Below are positions 42,475 to 53,190 of a stretch of 64,000 nucleotides of DNA, in pieces. A program made the position numbers and the translations under genes. The first letter of the stretch is position 1. Each line of letters starts with the position of its first letter. The DNA is from Achatina immaculata (lineage: Eukaryota > Mollusca > Gastropoda > Stylommatophora > Achatinidae): positions 10,096,774 through 10,160,773 of the forward strand of contig CM019713.1 in assembly GCA_009760885.1 (NCBI GenBank), written 5' to 3'. The notes beneath the pieces are model-generated. The model saw only the letters and a list, made by a program, of their open reading frames with translations, did no database searches and was not told the DNA's origin.

Positions 42475-43262
42475 AAAGAGTGAAGAGCGGGAAAAAGAAA
42501 GAGTGAAGAGCGGGGAAAAGAAAGAGTGAAGAGCGGGGAAAAGAAAGAGTGAAGAGCGGGGAAAAGAAAGAGTGAAGATCGGGGAAAAGAAAGAGTGAAG
42601 AGCGTGAGAAAAAGAAAGAGTGAAGAGCGAGAAAAAGAAAGAGTGGAGAGCAGGAAAAGAAAAGAGTGGAGAACGGGAAAAAGAAAGAGTGAAGAACGGG
42701 AAAAAGAAAGAGTGAAGAGCGGGAAAAGGAAAGAGTGAAGAGCAGGAAAAAGAAAGAGTGGAGAGCGGGGAAAAGAAAGAATGAAGAGCGGGAAAAAGAA
42801 AGAGTGAAGAACGGGAAAAAGAAAGAGTGGAGAGCGGGAAAAGGAAAGAGTGGAGAGCGGGAAAAAGAAAGAGTGAAGAGCGGGAAAAAGAAAGAGTGGA
42901 GAGCGGGAAAAGGAAAGAGTGGAGAGCGGGAAAAAGAAAGAGTGGAGAGCGGGAAAAGGAAAGAGTGGAGAGCGGGAAAAAGAAAGAGTGAAGAGCGGGA
43001 AAAAGAAAGAGTGGAGAGCGAGAAAAGGAAAGAGTGGAGAACGGGAAAAGGAAAGAGTGAAGAGCGGGAAAAAGAAAGAGTAGAGAGCGGGAAAAGGAAA
43101 GAGTGGAGAACGGGAAAAGGAAAGAGTGGAGAACGGGAAAAAGAAAGAGTGGAGAGCGGGAAAAAGAAAGAGTGAAGAGCGGGAATAAGAAAGAGTGGAG
43201 AGCGGGAAAAAGAAAGAGTAAAGAACGGGAAAAAGAAAGAGTGGAGAGCGGGAAAAAGAAAG
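42475..43262. repeat. Purine-only minisatellite, 23-bp unit, about 34 copies
   Basis: Unit GAAGAGCGGGAAAAAGAAAG then AGT. The plus strand is almost wholly purine apart from one C and one T per unit. 23 bp is not a codon multiple, yet the lack of stops gives a 296-codon minus frame, an artefact. Confidence 0.96.
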
Positions 43263-43584
43263 ATATATCTTAAAAAACTATCACCAGTGCAGAAAGTCCA
43301 GTTATCAAACAAACAAACAAACAGACAAAGAAAAAAACCGCACTAATGAAAATATACGCAGTCCTAAACCCAAAAAGTGCCGGATAGCTGCAATACTGCC
43401 TTGTTTATAGACGCACTGATGTAAGAGGCGAGCAGAAAACCAAACAAGCAAACCTTCTGATAAGAGTAAAACTGACAGGCCAAAAAAAAAAAACACACAC
43501 AAAAAAGTGCATTTAGCGACAGATAGAGCAGATACATTGCGCAGTCGCTGTACAGCGAGGGGAAAAAAATCACAGATAATCATA
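43263..43584. other. Unannotated stretch
   Basis: CAAA repeats at 43306-43324 and A runs. No other feature. Confidence 0.45.
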
Positions 43585-43835
43585 CGCGAGCAGCTGTCTA
43601 GCCACGAGAGAACAAAGCGTTAACAGACTTGGCTATCTTATACCCTACCGGAGTCCGTGATTAGAGTTCCAGGTAACTCTTGTAATTTTTTCTTTCTCTC
43701 ACGTCTAAAAGTGCTTTGTCTATGATTTTCTTGGAGTTCTAATGACAGCAGCAACAACAACAACAACAAATACTGTGTTCTATTCCTTTACTGTACGAAA
43801 GCCTCGTTGTTTCCTATTTGTAAAAATTTGTACCA
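43585..43835 (+). repeat. SINE-2 copy with inverted head
   Basis: CTACCGGAGTCCGTG through AAAGTGCTTTGTCTATGATTTT to CCTATTTGTAAAA matches 3640-3808 in the plus sense, with a CAA-repeat insertion near 43755. The preceding GAGCAGCTGTCTAGCCACGA at 43588-43607, continuing as GAGAACA, is the reverse complement of the head at 3616-3635. So the 5' part is flipped. Confidence 0.75.
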
Positions 43836-44319
43836 GTGTTCGTTATACCTTCATCTTCACCCGACTGGAGCTTTACGATGCCATAGTTTTTTTTTTTTTT
43901 GTAGAATCCTTGCCGCGAGGAGATATGACAACAAAACTACACAAGCTTTCCGATGTCCCGCTTTACGACAATTCCGTTTTTCCAACCGTCGGTACAGTGC
44001 CTTCCTGTTGTAAATCTATACATATTTTTTCTTCTTTTTAGAATATACAGTACATATTTGCAAGCCTGTGTACAGATTATAAGATCAGTCTAGTTTATTT
44101 TTATGTCTTAAAACAGAGCTGTTTATTGATAGTAACATGCTTTATTTTAACGCCTGTGAAATTCGCTTTCACGCTCATTTCGCTTTTTCGACCATTGGAA
44201 CAGAACCTTGTCGGTAGTCGAGAACTATCTGCAGATTTTGATGTGAAAGTAACCTGTGATGTTAAGTAGCGTTGATTGTAAAAGTGTTGGAAATCTAACT
44301 ATGATTATTTGCGTCTGTT
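43836..44319. other. Unannotated stretch
   Basis: A T run at 43887-43901. No coding or repeat signal. Confidence 0.5.
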
Positions 44320-44665
44320 ACATTCTCATGGAGTTAGTTTAACTATATAGGCCATGTACTTGAGTAAGACAGACATTAGTGGGAATCTCATAGAGTAGGC
44401 TTAACTATATGGGCCATGTACTTGAGTAAGACAGACATTAGTGGGAATCTCATAGAGTAGGCTTAACTATATGGGCCATGTACTTGCGTAAGACAGACAT
44501 TAGTGGGAATCTCATAGAGTAGACTTAACTATATGGGTCATGTACTTGAGTAAGACAGACATTAGTGGGAATCTCATAAAGTAGGCTTAACTATATGGGC
44601 CATGTACTTGAGTAAGACAGACATTAGTGGGAATGAGAAGACAGACATTAGTGGGAGTCTCATGG
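44320..44665. repeat. Minisatellite, 62-bp unit, about 5.5 copies
   Basis: GGAATCTCATAGAGTAGGCT, TAACTATATGGGCCATGTAC and TTGAGTAAGACAGACATTAG units. The last unit is truncated and partly duplicated near 44640. Confidence 0.94.
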
Positions 44666-44812
44666 AGTTAGTTAAAATACGTGATGTGGTTGTATGTGGC
44701 GGCAAGACATCCCTGGGATAAGACGACATGTGGGCTTAAAATGTGGAAAAGTAAACATCATGAGAAGAACTGTAAGTCAGCATGGAGCTGGCATTATCAG
44801 AGGAACATGTTG

Positions 44813-45432
44813 GTGGAACTAGTATCATCAGTGGTTGTACACTGGGTGATATGTTTGATGGAGCTAGTGTCATCAGTGGATGTACACTGGGTGATATGTT
44901 TGATGGAACAAGTGTCATCAGTGGCTGTACACTGGGTGATATGTTTGATGGAACAAGTGTCATCAGTGGCTGTACACTGGGTGATATGTTTGATGGAACA
45001 AGTGTCATCAGTGGCTGTACACTGGGTGATATGTTTGATGGAACAAGTGTCATCAGTGGCTGTACACTGGGTGATATGTTTGATGGAACAAGTGTCATCA
45101 GTGGCTGTACACTGGGTGATATGTTTGATGGAACAAGTGTCATCAGTGGCTGTACACTGGGTGATATGTTTGATGGAACAAGTGTCATCAGTGGCTGTAC
45201 ACTGGGTGATATGTTTGATGGAACAAGTGTCATCAGTGACTGTACACTGGGTAATATGTTTGATGGAACAAGTGTCATCAGTGGCTGTACACTGGGTGAT
45301 ATGTTTGATGGAACAAGTGTCATCAGTGGCTGTGCACTGGGTGATATGTTGATGGAACTAGTGTCATCAATGGCTGTACACTGGATGATATGTTGATGGA
45401 ACTAGTATCATCAGTGGCTGTACACTGGGAGA
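44813..45432. repeat. Minisatellite, 45-bp unit, about 14 copies
   Basis: GGTGATATGTTTGATGGAAC, AAGTGTCATCAGTGGCTGTA and CACTG. Frames of about 200 codons exist on both strands (for example GDMFDGTSVISGCTL). A one-base loss in the last units breaks the plus frame. There is no homology to support coding. Confidence 0.95.
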
Positions 45433-45984
45433 TATTCTGAAGAGAATATCCGAACGCCCATAAACTCCTTCCTAACGCAAATATGATGGTACAGACATCG
45501 TTTCATAACTGTCTTTGGTACTCATACTCATATTTACATAAACAAATGGTGTTTTAGGGACTTTGGAAGGAAGTGTTTAAAAAAAAAGGAAACCACAGAA
45601 TGCAGCTTTATATAAGTTTTGTTGCCGACTAAGAGTACAACTGTATCTCCTTAGCCAGTAATACAACCCTGAACGCACATGCGAGACAGATATCCAGACC
45701 TCTAGAGCACATATAGCCGCCTTGTTCTCTCCCCCCCCCCTCAACCCCACTAGAAAGCCCCGAGCCCAGCTGTAAGTACAGGCTTTGCTGGAAAACAAAC
45801 TTTGGGGGCGTAAAAAACGTGGCATTCTAAAGACTGTATAGTTTATCCGAGCAATGAATATACGGTACGTAGATATATAAGGGGGATCTCCAAGCTACCT
45901 TATGGATGTTTTTATGTTGGAAATTTGTCCCTCTGATGATCATCATGTTTTATTCGCAGAAGCTGCACAGTCTTTCCCCATTCA
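45433..45984. other. Unannotated stretch
   Basis: C-rich patch near 45732. No feature recognised. Confidence 0.5.
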
Positions 45985-46085
45985 ATCATTCATTCATTCA
46001 TTTGCATGTCCCTTGCGGAACTTTGCCTCCCTAACAGCTCTCCTGTAGGCCTCTCGGTTGTGAGCAAGATGGCCTGCTGCTGATG
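45985..46085 (-). repeat. LINE-A 3' end, (GAAT)n tail
   Basis: ATTCATTCATTCATTTGCATG tail in reverse, truncated after CATCAGCAGCAGG. Only the last 100 bp remain. Confidence 0.88.
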
Positions 46086-46149
46086 CTGGCATTTTTATTT
46101 ATTTGTCCCGATTCTCTTCCCATGATTCTTCTTCTATCTTCATTTCCCT

Positions 46150-46378
46150 CACGGATGACTGATGACTCACTGCCAAAAATAGCACAAAGGCGGACACCAA
46201 AGGGGGGGGGGTCAGAAGTAAGTGTAGACCAAAGGAGACATGGAGAAGAACAAGAGAGAGGATGTTCAGCAATAGAGGGCTCACCTGGGCAAGAGCAGAA
46301 AAAAAGGCAAAGGACAGTCGTTTATGGAAAACCCTTGTGGAAGCCCCATGTGACCTGGGCACTTAAGGTTCAGAGAGA
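46150..46378 (+). pseudogene. LINE-D C-terminus and 3' end
   Basis: RMTDDSLPKIAQRRTPK recalls the GHVLRM...LP..A..W.P.GKR motif of LINE tails. The end is CTGGGCACTTAAGGTTCAG, then a GAAC repeat. A G run has inserted at 46200. Confidence 0.82.
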
Positions 46379-46400
46379 ACGAACGAACGAACGAACGAAC
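46379..46400. repeat. (GAAC)n microsatellite joining two LINE tails
   Basis: Five GAAC units shared by the 3' end of LINE-D (plus) and the 3' end of the CR1/L2-like copy (minus). Confidence 0.9.
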
Positions 46401-46780
46401 ATACTTTATTTTGAAAGGGTTAAGAATTGGGCACGCAGGCCCGTCTGACATTCCGCCCTTCATCATACACCTTTCACTCAGTCACGGTCATTCAGCATTT
46501 GTTAATGAGCATAACAATCATGAAGACATATTAAATGATTACATAAATAAATAATAAACTTATCTCATGTCCATGCACTCTACACTCTGATTTAATCAAC
46601 AACGTGAAATAAACTTGGATTCTTACATTCATTCAAAACTAACAAATTTATAGAAGAGCAGTATTTAAAAAAAATTACAACACTCAAACCATACTTTAAA
46701 CTATTTTAAACTATGCTTAGGGAAGCATATAGTCCATATCAAACAGATGTTGACAAAGTTTAAAGTTATAAGAACGAACG
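46401..46780 (-). repeat. CR1/L2-like LINE 3' UTR
   Basis: Nearly collinear with 22042-22290: AATGATTACATAAATAAATA, CATACTTTAAACTA and AGGGAAGCATATAGTCCATA. The last codons of the protein are present (minus sense), and the copy is 5'-truncated at the (GA)n tract. Confidence 0.88.
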
Positions 46781-47212
46781 AGAGAGAGAGAGAGAGAGAT
46801 GAGGATAGAACCATAGAAGAAGAAGAGGAGGAGGAGAAAGAGAAGAGGAAAAAAGAAGAAGAAGAAGAAGAAGAAGAAAAAGAAAAAAGAAGAGAAGAAG
46901 AAGAAGAGGAGAAGAAGAAGAAAAAGAAGAGAAGAAGAAGAAAAAGAGAAGAAGAAGAAGAGAAGAAGAAGAAAGAGAAGAAGAAGAGAAAGAGAAGAAG
47001 AAGAAGAGAAGAAGAAGAAGAGAAAAAAGAAGAGAAGAAGAAAAAGAAGAAGAAGAGGAGAAGAAGAAGAAGAAAAAGAAGAGAAGAAGAAGAAGAGGAG
47101 AAGAAGAAGAAGAAAAAGAAGAGAAGAAGAAGAAGAGAAGAAGAACAAGAAGAAAAGAGAAGAAGAAGAAGAAGAGAAGAAGAAGAAGAAGAGGAAGAAG
47201 AAGAAGAAAAGT
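46781..47212. repeat. (GAA)n-rich polypurine tract, about 430 bp
   Basis: (GA)n followed by AAG/AGAGAAG/GAGG trinucleotide mixtures. Glu/Lys- or Ser/Phe-rich frames on either strand are composition artefacts. Confidence 0.96.
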
Positions 47213-47379
47213 AAACCCAGACTTCTAGCTTCATGGCATGATATATCCTGCAGCATATGACACATGTAAAGTGCCAGGATATGTATCACCTCATGCGGTA
47301 ACGAGTCGTGCACTTTTGCCTAGTCAAGTCATATTACACGAAAATCTGGAAGGGGAAAGGTTGTGTCTTTGTTCTAACT

Positions 47380-47484
47380 CAGTGGTTCTCAACCTTTTCT
47401 CAGACCAGGGAACTCAAGAAGCAAATGATAATTTGCCACCCCTTTCTTTCCTCTAAATCCCGCCACCGCCACCCCCCCCCCCCC
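47380..47484. other. hAT-like terminal motif and C homopolymer
   Basis: CAGTGGTTCTCAACCTTTTC at 47380-47399 is a terminus style common in hAT transposons. A C run lies at 47472-47484. Confidence 0.45.
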
Positions 47485-47606
47485 GGAAGGGCGCGCATGC
47501 TCGGACACACACATATCTATATTCTACATAAAGCAACACACATTGCTGCCATCTTCCCCATCTACAAATGACCCTTCGCTGACGTCTAGAAGCGGGTCAC
47601 TGAGAG

Positions 47607-47752
<146 letters not shown>

Positions 47753-47945
47753 GAGGTGGGAGTTCCAGCTAGTACATTGCTCCGAGGTCTGAAGTGTTTT
47801 TCATGTTTCAAGGTTGGGCCTGGAGATTTTGGAAGAAAAGAGGGGGGGAGGGGGAGGGAATCGGATTGAATGAAAAAGTGAAGGCGCTTTCTCTTTATAA
47901 TAACAGAACACAATAACTAAATAAATGAATGGTATAATCTTCTTA

Positions 47946-48300
47946 TAATTGCTGTCAATGGCTTCATCTGCATTTCATCTTGTTGGGAGAAATACAGATG
48001 AAGCCACTGACAGCAATTATTGAGGAAAGACGCTGGCGATGGTTGGGACATGTGCTCCGAATGACTGACGACTCACTACCAAAAAAAACAGCACTAAGAT
48101 GGACACCACAGGGGAACAGAAGTAAGGGTAGATCAAAAGAGACATGGAGAAGAACAACAGACAGGATGTTGAGCAATAGAGGGCTCACCTGGGCAAGAGC
48201 AGAAAAAAGCAAAGGACAGGCATTTGTGGAAAACCCTTGCGGAAGCCCCATGTGCCCTGGGCACTTAAGGTTCAGAGAGAGAGAGGAGAGAGAGAGAGAG
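47946..48300 (+). pseudogene. LINE-D C-terminus with inverted 5' stub and (AG)n tail
   Basis: MKPLTAIIEERRWRWLGHVL, then RMTDDSLPK and GNRSKGRSKETWRRT match the tail domain of LINE reverse transcriptases. TTGCTGTCAATGGCTTCATC upstream is the inverted copy of the start of this fragment and forms a 24-bp stem. It ends CTGGGCACTTAAGGTTCAG then (AG)n. Confidence 0.85.
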
Positions 48301-49415
48301 AATCTTCTAGCTGACTTATATTGCTTCTCCTTCTATGCTACTGTTGTCTATTGTGCTGACTACAGTTACTGATGTACAGACAGAAGACGACGAAACACTC
48401 TCTGTAGTGATACACTCTTTACAGGACACCCAGGATGATCACATACTGACACATTGGATATATCTATCAAGACTGCACTATCTTGGCACTCACGTCCGAT
48501 TTATTGCGTGAACGTGATGATGATGAGAAAGCAGTATATATAGCAGTATTCGTATAACAGTGATAGTAAGGGCATTATTATAGGTTTTTCCTTTTCAGTT
48601 TTCTCCTGTTGAGATCCTTCGAGAAGGTCACGTGGGCTGCAAAACCCATGACAGGAAATTGGAGGGGCAATGCTGAATCCGTGGAGGTTTAGTCTTGGTT
48701 TGAACGTGTAACTGTGTGGACGTGTTTTGTCGAGCTGTGTGATGTCTTCGTGGAACAGATGAACATTTTAGTTGTACGTATGAATGGACTGGCCACATGG
48801 CAGGGATAACCAGCCGGCAGTCGAATTTAATGTTATTTTCATCAGCATTATCATCATCCCATCAATAAATGTTCCAAGTCACCGTTACCCAGGATTTACT
48901 TGAGTATCTGTACCAGTTGTCGTCAACGTGAGGTTTTGAACGAGCCTGGATGAGAAGTATGTCTGGAACAGTGCGTAACTAATCCAGCAAGTGAGAGTGA
49001 GAACTGGAATTATGTGTGTAACTAGTCCAGTAACCTCAACTCTCGAAGAGCAAGATGGAAGTCGACTCTGATATTCACGTGCGTAACGTGAATCAGCACA
49101 ACTTATGTCGACAAAGCCCAGCTAACGAGTGTCATATACACAGCAAAGTCTGTGTCACCAAAAGATTACCCTGTTATTTCACAGATGTCCACAGCACAAA
49201 ATCTATTATAGTAATGGCTGACGACGAAAATATATGAAAACGATTCCTCCGAAATATGCATACTCCAACACAAATAATTCCGGACTGCTATCTAGCCGAG
49301 TTACTAGGATAGCGCCATAAGAATTCAAGCAGGCTAACAACTATCACATACTTAACACGACTACATTTCTCAACACAGACTGGACTAGACTATCTTCTCA
49401 CTCAACAGTCAAAAC
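48301..49415. other. Unannotated stretch
   Basis: No recurrent repeat and no recognisable coding segment; the 60-codon frame at 49055-49237 has no known homology. Confidence 0.5.
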
Positions 49416-49419
49416 CGTT

Positions 49420-49449
49420 CTTCTCTCTCTCTCTCTCTCTCTCTCTCTG
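49420..49449. repeat. (CT)n microsatellite
   Basis: About 14 CT units. Confidence 0.95.
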
Positions 49450-49682
49450 AGCTGAAACTTTCGTCTCAGACCCAGAAGACAAAACTTACTTTCCACGTGC
49501 AACGAATGACTTGAAAATCACGAACTCTGACAGAGAGAAAACAAGCATGGGCCTAACTCTAACACAATAATCTAGAGTTATATCAAGGGTTAGATACCCT
49601 TGACCAAATACTGTCATAAAGGTAAGTGGGGAAGGGTGGAGTTTTGTACATGCTTAACAAAATTTCTCTCGAAGGCCCTGCC

Positions 49683-49723
49683 GGGGGGGGGGGGGTCTGC
49701 AGACTCCTGATTTAGAACCACTG
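49683..49723. other. G homopolymer and reversed hAT-like terminal motif
   Basis: A G run at 49683-49695, then TTTAGAACCACTG at 49711-49723, the reverse of CAGTGGTTCTAAA. It could be the other end of an element starting at 47380, but the 8-bp flanks do not match. Confidence 0.4.
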
Positions 49724-49911
49724 TTTAAAATCCCCGTTCGATAGTTTTCAGGATCACGAAGACCGCTGCAAGCCCAGAAGTCCTGTAGATTCTCCCTCCC
49801 TTCCTGCAGTGTCAAATCGGTGAATGTCTTTTCCAGCAGTTCTCTTGTTAACATTTTTACTGTTACGTCGCAGAATATCTATCCTTCCACTTTAATTACT
49901 GAGATCGATGT

Positions 49912-50036
49912 GCAGGTGTATCTGTGGAGATTGATATACAGTTGTATCTGTGGAGACTGGTATACAGGTGTATCTGTGGAGACTGGTATACAGGTGTATC
50001 TGTGGAGACTGGTATACAGGTGTATCTGTGGATGCT
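49912..50036. repeat. Minisatellite, 26-bp unit, about 5 copies
   Basis: TGTATCTGTGGAGACTGGTA followed by TACAGG. Confidence 0.94.
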
Positions 50037-50189
50037 TTGCTGGCTGGGATATATGCTCAATTGACTTTCTCCCCATTCCTGTTTTGTGTTTTTCCTTATC
50101 TGCTGTAACAGAAGGGCGAGTATAAATAGTGACAGCAAAATCAAGGGACGTAACCATTGAAATTATATGAACAAGACCGACCAGCTCTC

Positions 50190-50520
50190 GAGTCAGTCAG
50201 TCAGTCATTTGCATGTCCCTTGTGGAACTTTGCCTCCCTAACACTCTACTGTTGGCCTCTCTGTTGTAAGCAAGATTCCCTGCTGCTGATGCATCTATTC
50301 GCAGATTATCAACGATGTCTTGCAGCCATCTTTTGCCTTGGTCTTCTTCTCTTTCTTTTTCCCATTGTGTACCCTTCCAAGACGGTCTTCTCTAAATTCT
50401 CATGACGTTTAATGTGTCCAACATATTTAAGTTTTCTATTTTTAATCCTCTTTACTAGCCAGCCCTCTTCGATATTAGGTTCTTGTAGTATGGATATATT
50501 TGTTCTATGTTGCTCTCGAG
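50190..50520 (-). pseudogene. LINE-A C-terminus and 3' end, (GACT)n tail
   Basis: Collinear with 20648-21010 and 29692-30035, with a CAGT repeat at 50193. The protein part is decayed by substitutions and small indels. Confidence 0.88.
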
Positions 50521-50675
50521 TTTTTTCAGATTTTTTTCACCGCCCCATGATTTGCTGTTACTTTTTGTTTTTTGATTCCCCAACGTAATTTGTGAAGTGT
50601 AGTAGTTTTTTTTTGGGGGGGGGCAGTGTTTATATCTTTGTATGTGGAAATATATTCTCACTAAGTTCTCCTATG

Positions 50676-50912
50676 GGCGCTTGAGTGGCGAAGTCTTTAG
50701 TGTACTGGTCACTCATGGCGAAGGTTGGTGGTTCGAGGCGCCCCAGTCTCACTCAGTTATACAAATCGGTACCTAGCTTCTTCTGGACGGGAGGCCAGAC
50801 ATGATGCTGACCACATCAGCCTCTAGTGTGCCGATATGTCAAGCTAAGTGTGGACAACAGCACCGTGTCCTCTTAAGTGTTATCATGGCGCAACGGGAAT
50901 GCCTTTTATGTT
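50676..50912 (+). repeat. SINE-B copy, diverged
   Basis: The head CGCTTGAGTGGCGAAGTC and GTGGTTCGAGGCGCCCC (damaged B box) is followed by AGGCCAGACATGATGCTGACC and a decayed tail. Confidence 0.8.
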
Positions 50913-51001
50913 CTCATATACTCGCGGGTTTCCCAAAGTGTTTGCGAGATGGATGGAGTCAAAGATTCCAACAATCAGTGGAAAAGATTCCATTCAAAAT
51001 A

Positions 51002-51092
51002 AGAGAGAGAGAGAGAGAGAGAGATAGATAGACAGAGAGAGACAGAGGGAGAGACAGAGAGGCACACAGAGAGACAGAGAGAGGGAGAGAGA
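51002..51092. repeat. (GA)n microsatellite, interrupted
   Basis: GA repeats with GATA, GACA and GGGA interruptions. Confidence 0.95.
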
Positions 51093-51149
51093 GGATCTTA
51101 CGGACAGACCAAGTATCGGACCAAAAGAAAGTATCAGATATGATCTACT

Positions 51150-51411
51150 GGGGTGTCTGAGTGGCGAAGTGGTTAGTGCACTGGTCTCTCATGGCGAAGG
51201 TCGGGGGTTCGAATCCGGCCGGAGGCACCCCAGTCACCCAGCTGTAGAAATGGGTACCTGACTTCTTCTGGAGTTGGGGAAGGAAAGGCAGCCAGGCGTG
51301 ATACTGACCATATCACCCTCTAGTGTGCTGACAGGTCAAGGAAAATATGGGCACTAACACTATATCCCTATGTGCCTCTAAGGCATGACAGGATTACCTT
51401 TACCTACCTTT
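51150..51411 (+). repeat. SINE-B, full-length with target duplication
   Basis: The tRNA-like head has a paired acceptor stem (GGGGTGTC 51150-51157 with GGCACCCC 51224-51231), an A-box region GAGTGGCGAAGTGGTTAG and a perfect B box GGTTCGAATCC. The tail shares GCCAGGCGTGATACTGACC with SINE-A and ends TTTACCTTTACC. ATGATCTACT flanks both sides (51140-51149 and 51412-51421). Confidence 0.93.
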
Positions 51412-51589
51412 ATGATCTACTGGCACGGCACCAGATGGTCATGATTTCTGTATAACACGCGTGGAGTCGCAGCGGTACTCAAAGTCCCTGGTTCCGATTT
51501 GTCTTTTCAAAGCATATTGCCCCCGAATCCTCCTCTATATATTAAATCATCACCCAGAAATGAATTTACCATTATACACCTTTTTACGG

Positions 51590-52025
51590 TGATGATTTTT
51601 AAAATGTAGACAATTCGCCAAACATGGAGTACAACTAGACAAGATGAAAACTAAATACAAAAATCTGAGAATAGTATCGTGAGAAGAATTTATGGACCGT
51701 AAGAACCCTGTCAAAGATAAGACAGACGACTGAACAACAACCAATCTCATGGGTGATCAGGAAAAGGAGATGGACATATGCTGGTCATGTGATGAGAAGA
51801 AACAGTCAGAGAATCCCAAAACAAGCTATAAAATGGAACACAACAGGCCAAAGAAAAAGAGCAGACCACGTGAAACTCTGAAGAGGACATTGTTAAGAGA
51901 GGCCAAATTAATAGGCATAAAATCCTTTGATGAGGTTGAAAGAATCACTGAAGACAGAAAAATTGGCGAACTACCTTGCGAGCCCTATGCGAAGTTTAAC
52001 AGCACGGGAAGGATATAAGATATAA
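51590..52025 (+). pseudogene. LINE-E C-terminus and 3' end
   Basis: RRWTYAGHVMRRNSQRIPKQ and WNTTGQRKRADHVKL match the tail domain (RRW...GH...R.P..A..W...G.RKR). KNWRTTLRALC-type residues follow in another frame. It ends ACGGGAAGGATATAAGATATAAG. Several frameshifts. Confidence 0.84.
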
Positions 52026-52029
52026 GAAG

Positions 52030-52398
52030 AAGAGACCCTATAACACAATAATGGAAGATAAGGAGTAACAAAGAAACCTACATATTGTTTAACTCCGCTT
52101 ATAGCAGCCATTATGAACAAGAACAGATAGGGTGCCTTGGGCATATAGAGAGAATAGAGGATAGACGAACAAAGAAGGGCTATACAGAAGTGATGAAAGG
52201 GGGTAGACCAAAAGATAGACCTAGACAACGACGGCGAGACAACCTAGAAGAAGATATACGCACTCTTGGAATCGACAATTTGCAAGAAAAGATCAGAACA
52301 GGGAGGAATGGAGAAGTGCCTTGTCTGGAGCTGTGAGCCTCAATGACTCGGAAGCTGCTGATTCAACAGCTGTTCAAAGTAGAAGAAGAAGAAGAAGA
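52030..52398 (+). pseudogene. LINE-F C-terminus with (GAA)n tail
   Basis: IGCLGHIERIEDRRTKKGYT, GGRPKDRPRQRRRDNLEEDI and RTLGIDNLQEKI follow the GH.ER...GRP+GRP+.RW.D+...D+..LG pattern of LINE tails. The end is GTAGAAGAAGAAGAAGAAA. It abuts LINE-E end to start. Confidence 0.8.
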
Positions 52399-52799
52399 AA
52401 AGCATGTTACGAAAAATAAAAATCCCTTTAGGCTTGAAATTCCTCTCCGATTGGGGAGGTTGGAGGGAGGGGGGAAGGAGAGGGGCACCTGTCTCCATGT
52501 TGAGAATCCCTGAGCAAACGTAAAACTTGTTACATGCAGAAACACCAAACCAGATGTATGTGTTTCAAGGATGAGTGTTGGCTACAGTTAAGAGCTGTCT
52601 TTGTGAAGTGTTCCTGAAGCGACGCGTAATTTGCTTCTAGCGCTGAGCATTTTCTTAACACGAAGCCTGGCAAAGGCGAAAAATGAGTTGTTAAATAAAC
52701 TAATCTCCCTTATTTCCTTATATCCCTTTCCTTTCTCATATCCTCATCTTTATGTGTATAGCCATTATTTTTAATTAGTAAAACATGATTTCTTTTTCT
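52399..52799. other. Unannotated stretch, one hAT-like terminal motif
   Basis: TTGAGAATCCCTG at 52500-52512 is the reverse of CAGGGATTCTCAA, similar to the motifs at 47380 and 55481. Nothing else recognised. Confidence 0.35.
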
Positions 52800-53190
52800 T
52801 ACATATTATTTCTAAACAGTTTTCTTGCTCTCTCTCTGTCTCTCTCTATCTCTCTCTCCTTCCTCTTTATTTCTTTCTTTTTCTCTCCTCTTATTTTATC
52901 TCGCTTTCTCTCCCCTCGCTTTTTCTCTTTTACCCTCTCTTTCTGTCTGTCTCTTTCTCTCCCGTTCTCTCCTTCTCTCTCTCTTTATTTAAATCTCCTT
53001 CCCATTTCTTTCTCTCTCTATCTCTCTCATTCCTCTTTCTTTCTCTCTCTTTTACTCTCCTCTATTTTAATTTCTCTCTCTTTCTCTTTCTTTCCGTTCT
53101 CATTTCTTTTCTCTCTCTCTCTCTTTGTCTCTTCGCTCTTTCTCATTCTCTCTCTTTCCTCTCCCTTTCCTTGTCTCCCCCTGTCTTCTG
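52800..53190. repeat. Pyrimidine-rich low-complexity tract
   Basis: CTCT, TTTC and CCTC mixtures. The Ser/Leu/Phe-rich 171-codon frame is a composition artefact. Confidence 0.92.

Noticed and set aside
44681..45396. 200-223-codon frames with GDMFDGTSVISGCTL-type repeats
   Set aside because: Made by the 45-bp array. Both strands are open, and the plus frame breaks by one-base loss in the last units.
51150..51231. Functional tRNA gene
   Set aside because: The head folds roughly like a tRNA, but it continues into a SINE tail, has a target duplication around the whole 260 bp and recurs in the window.
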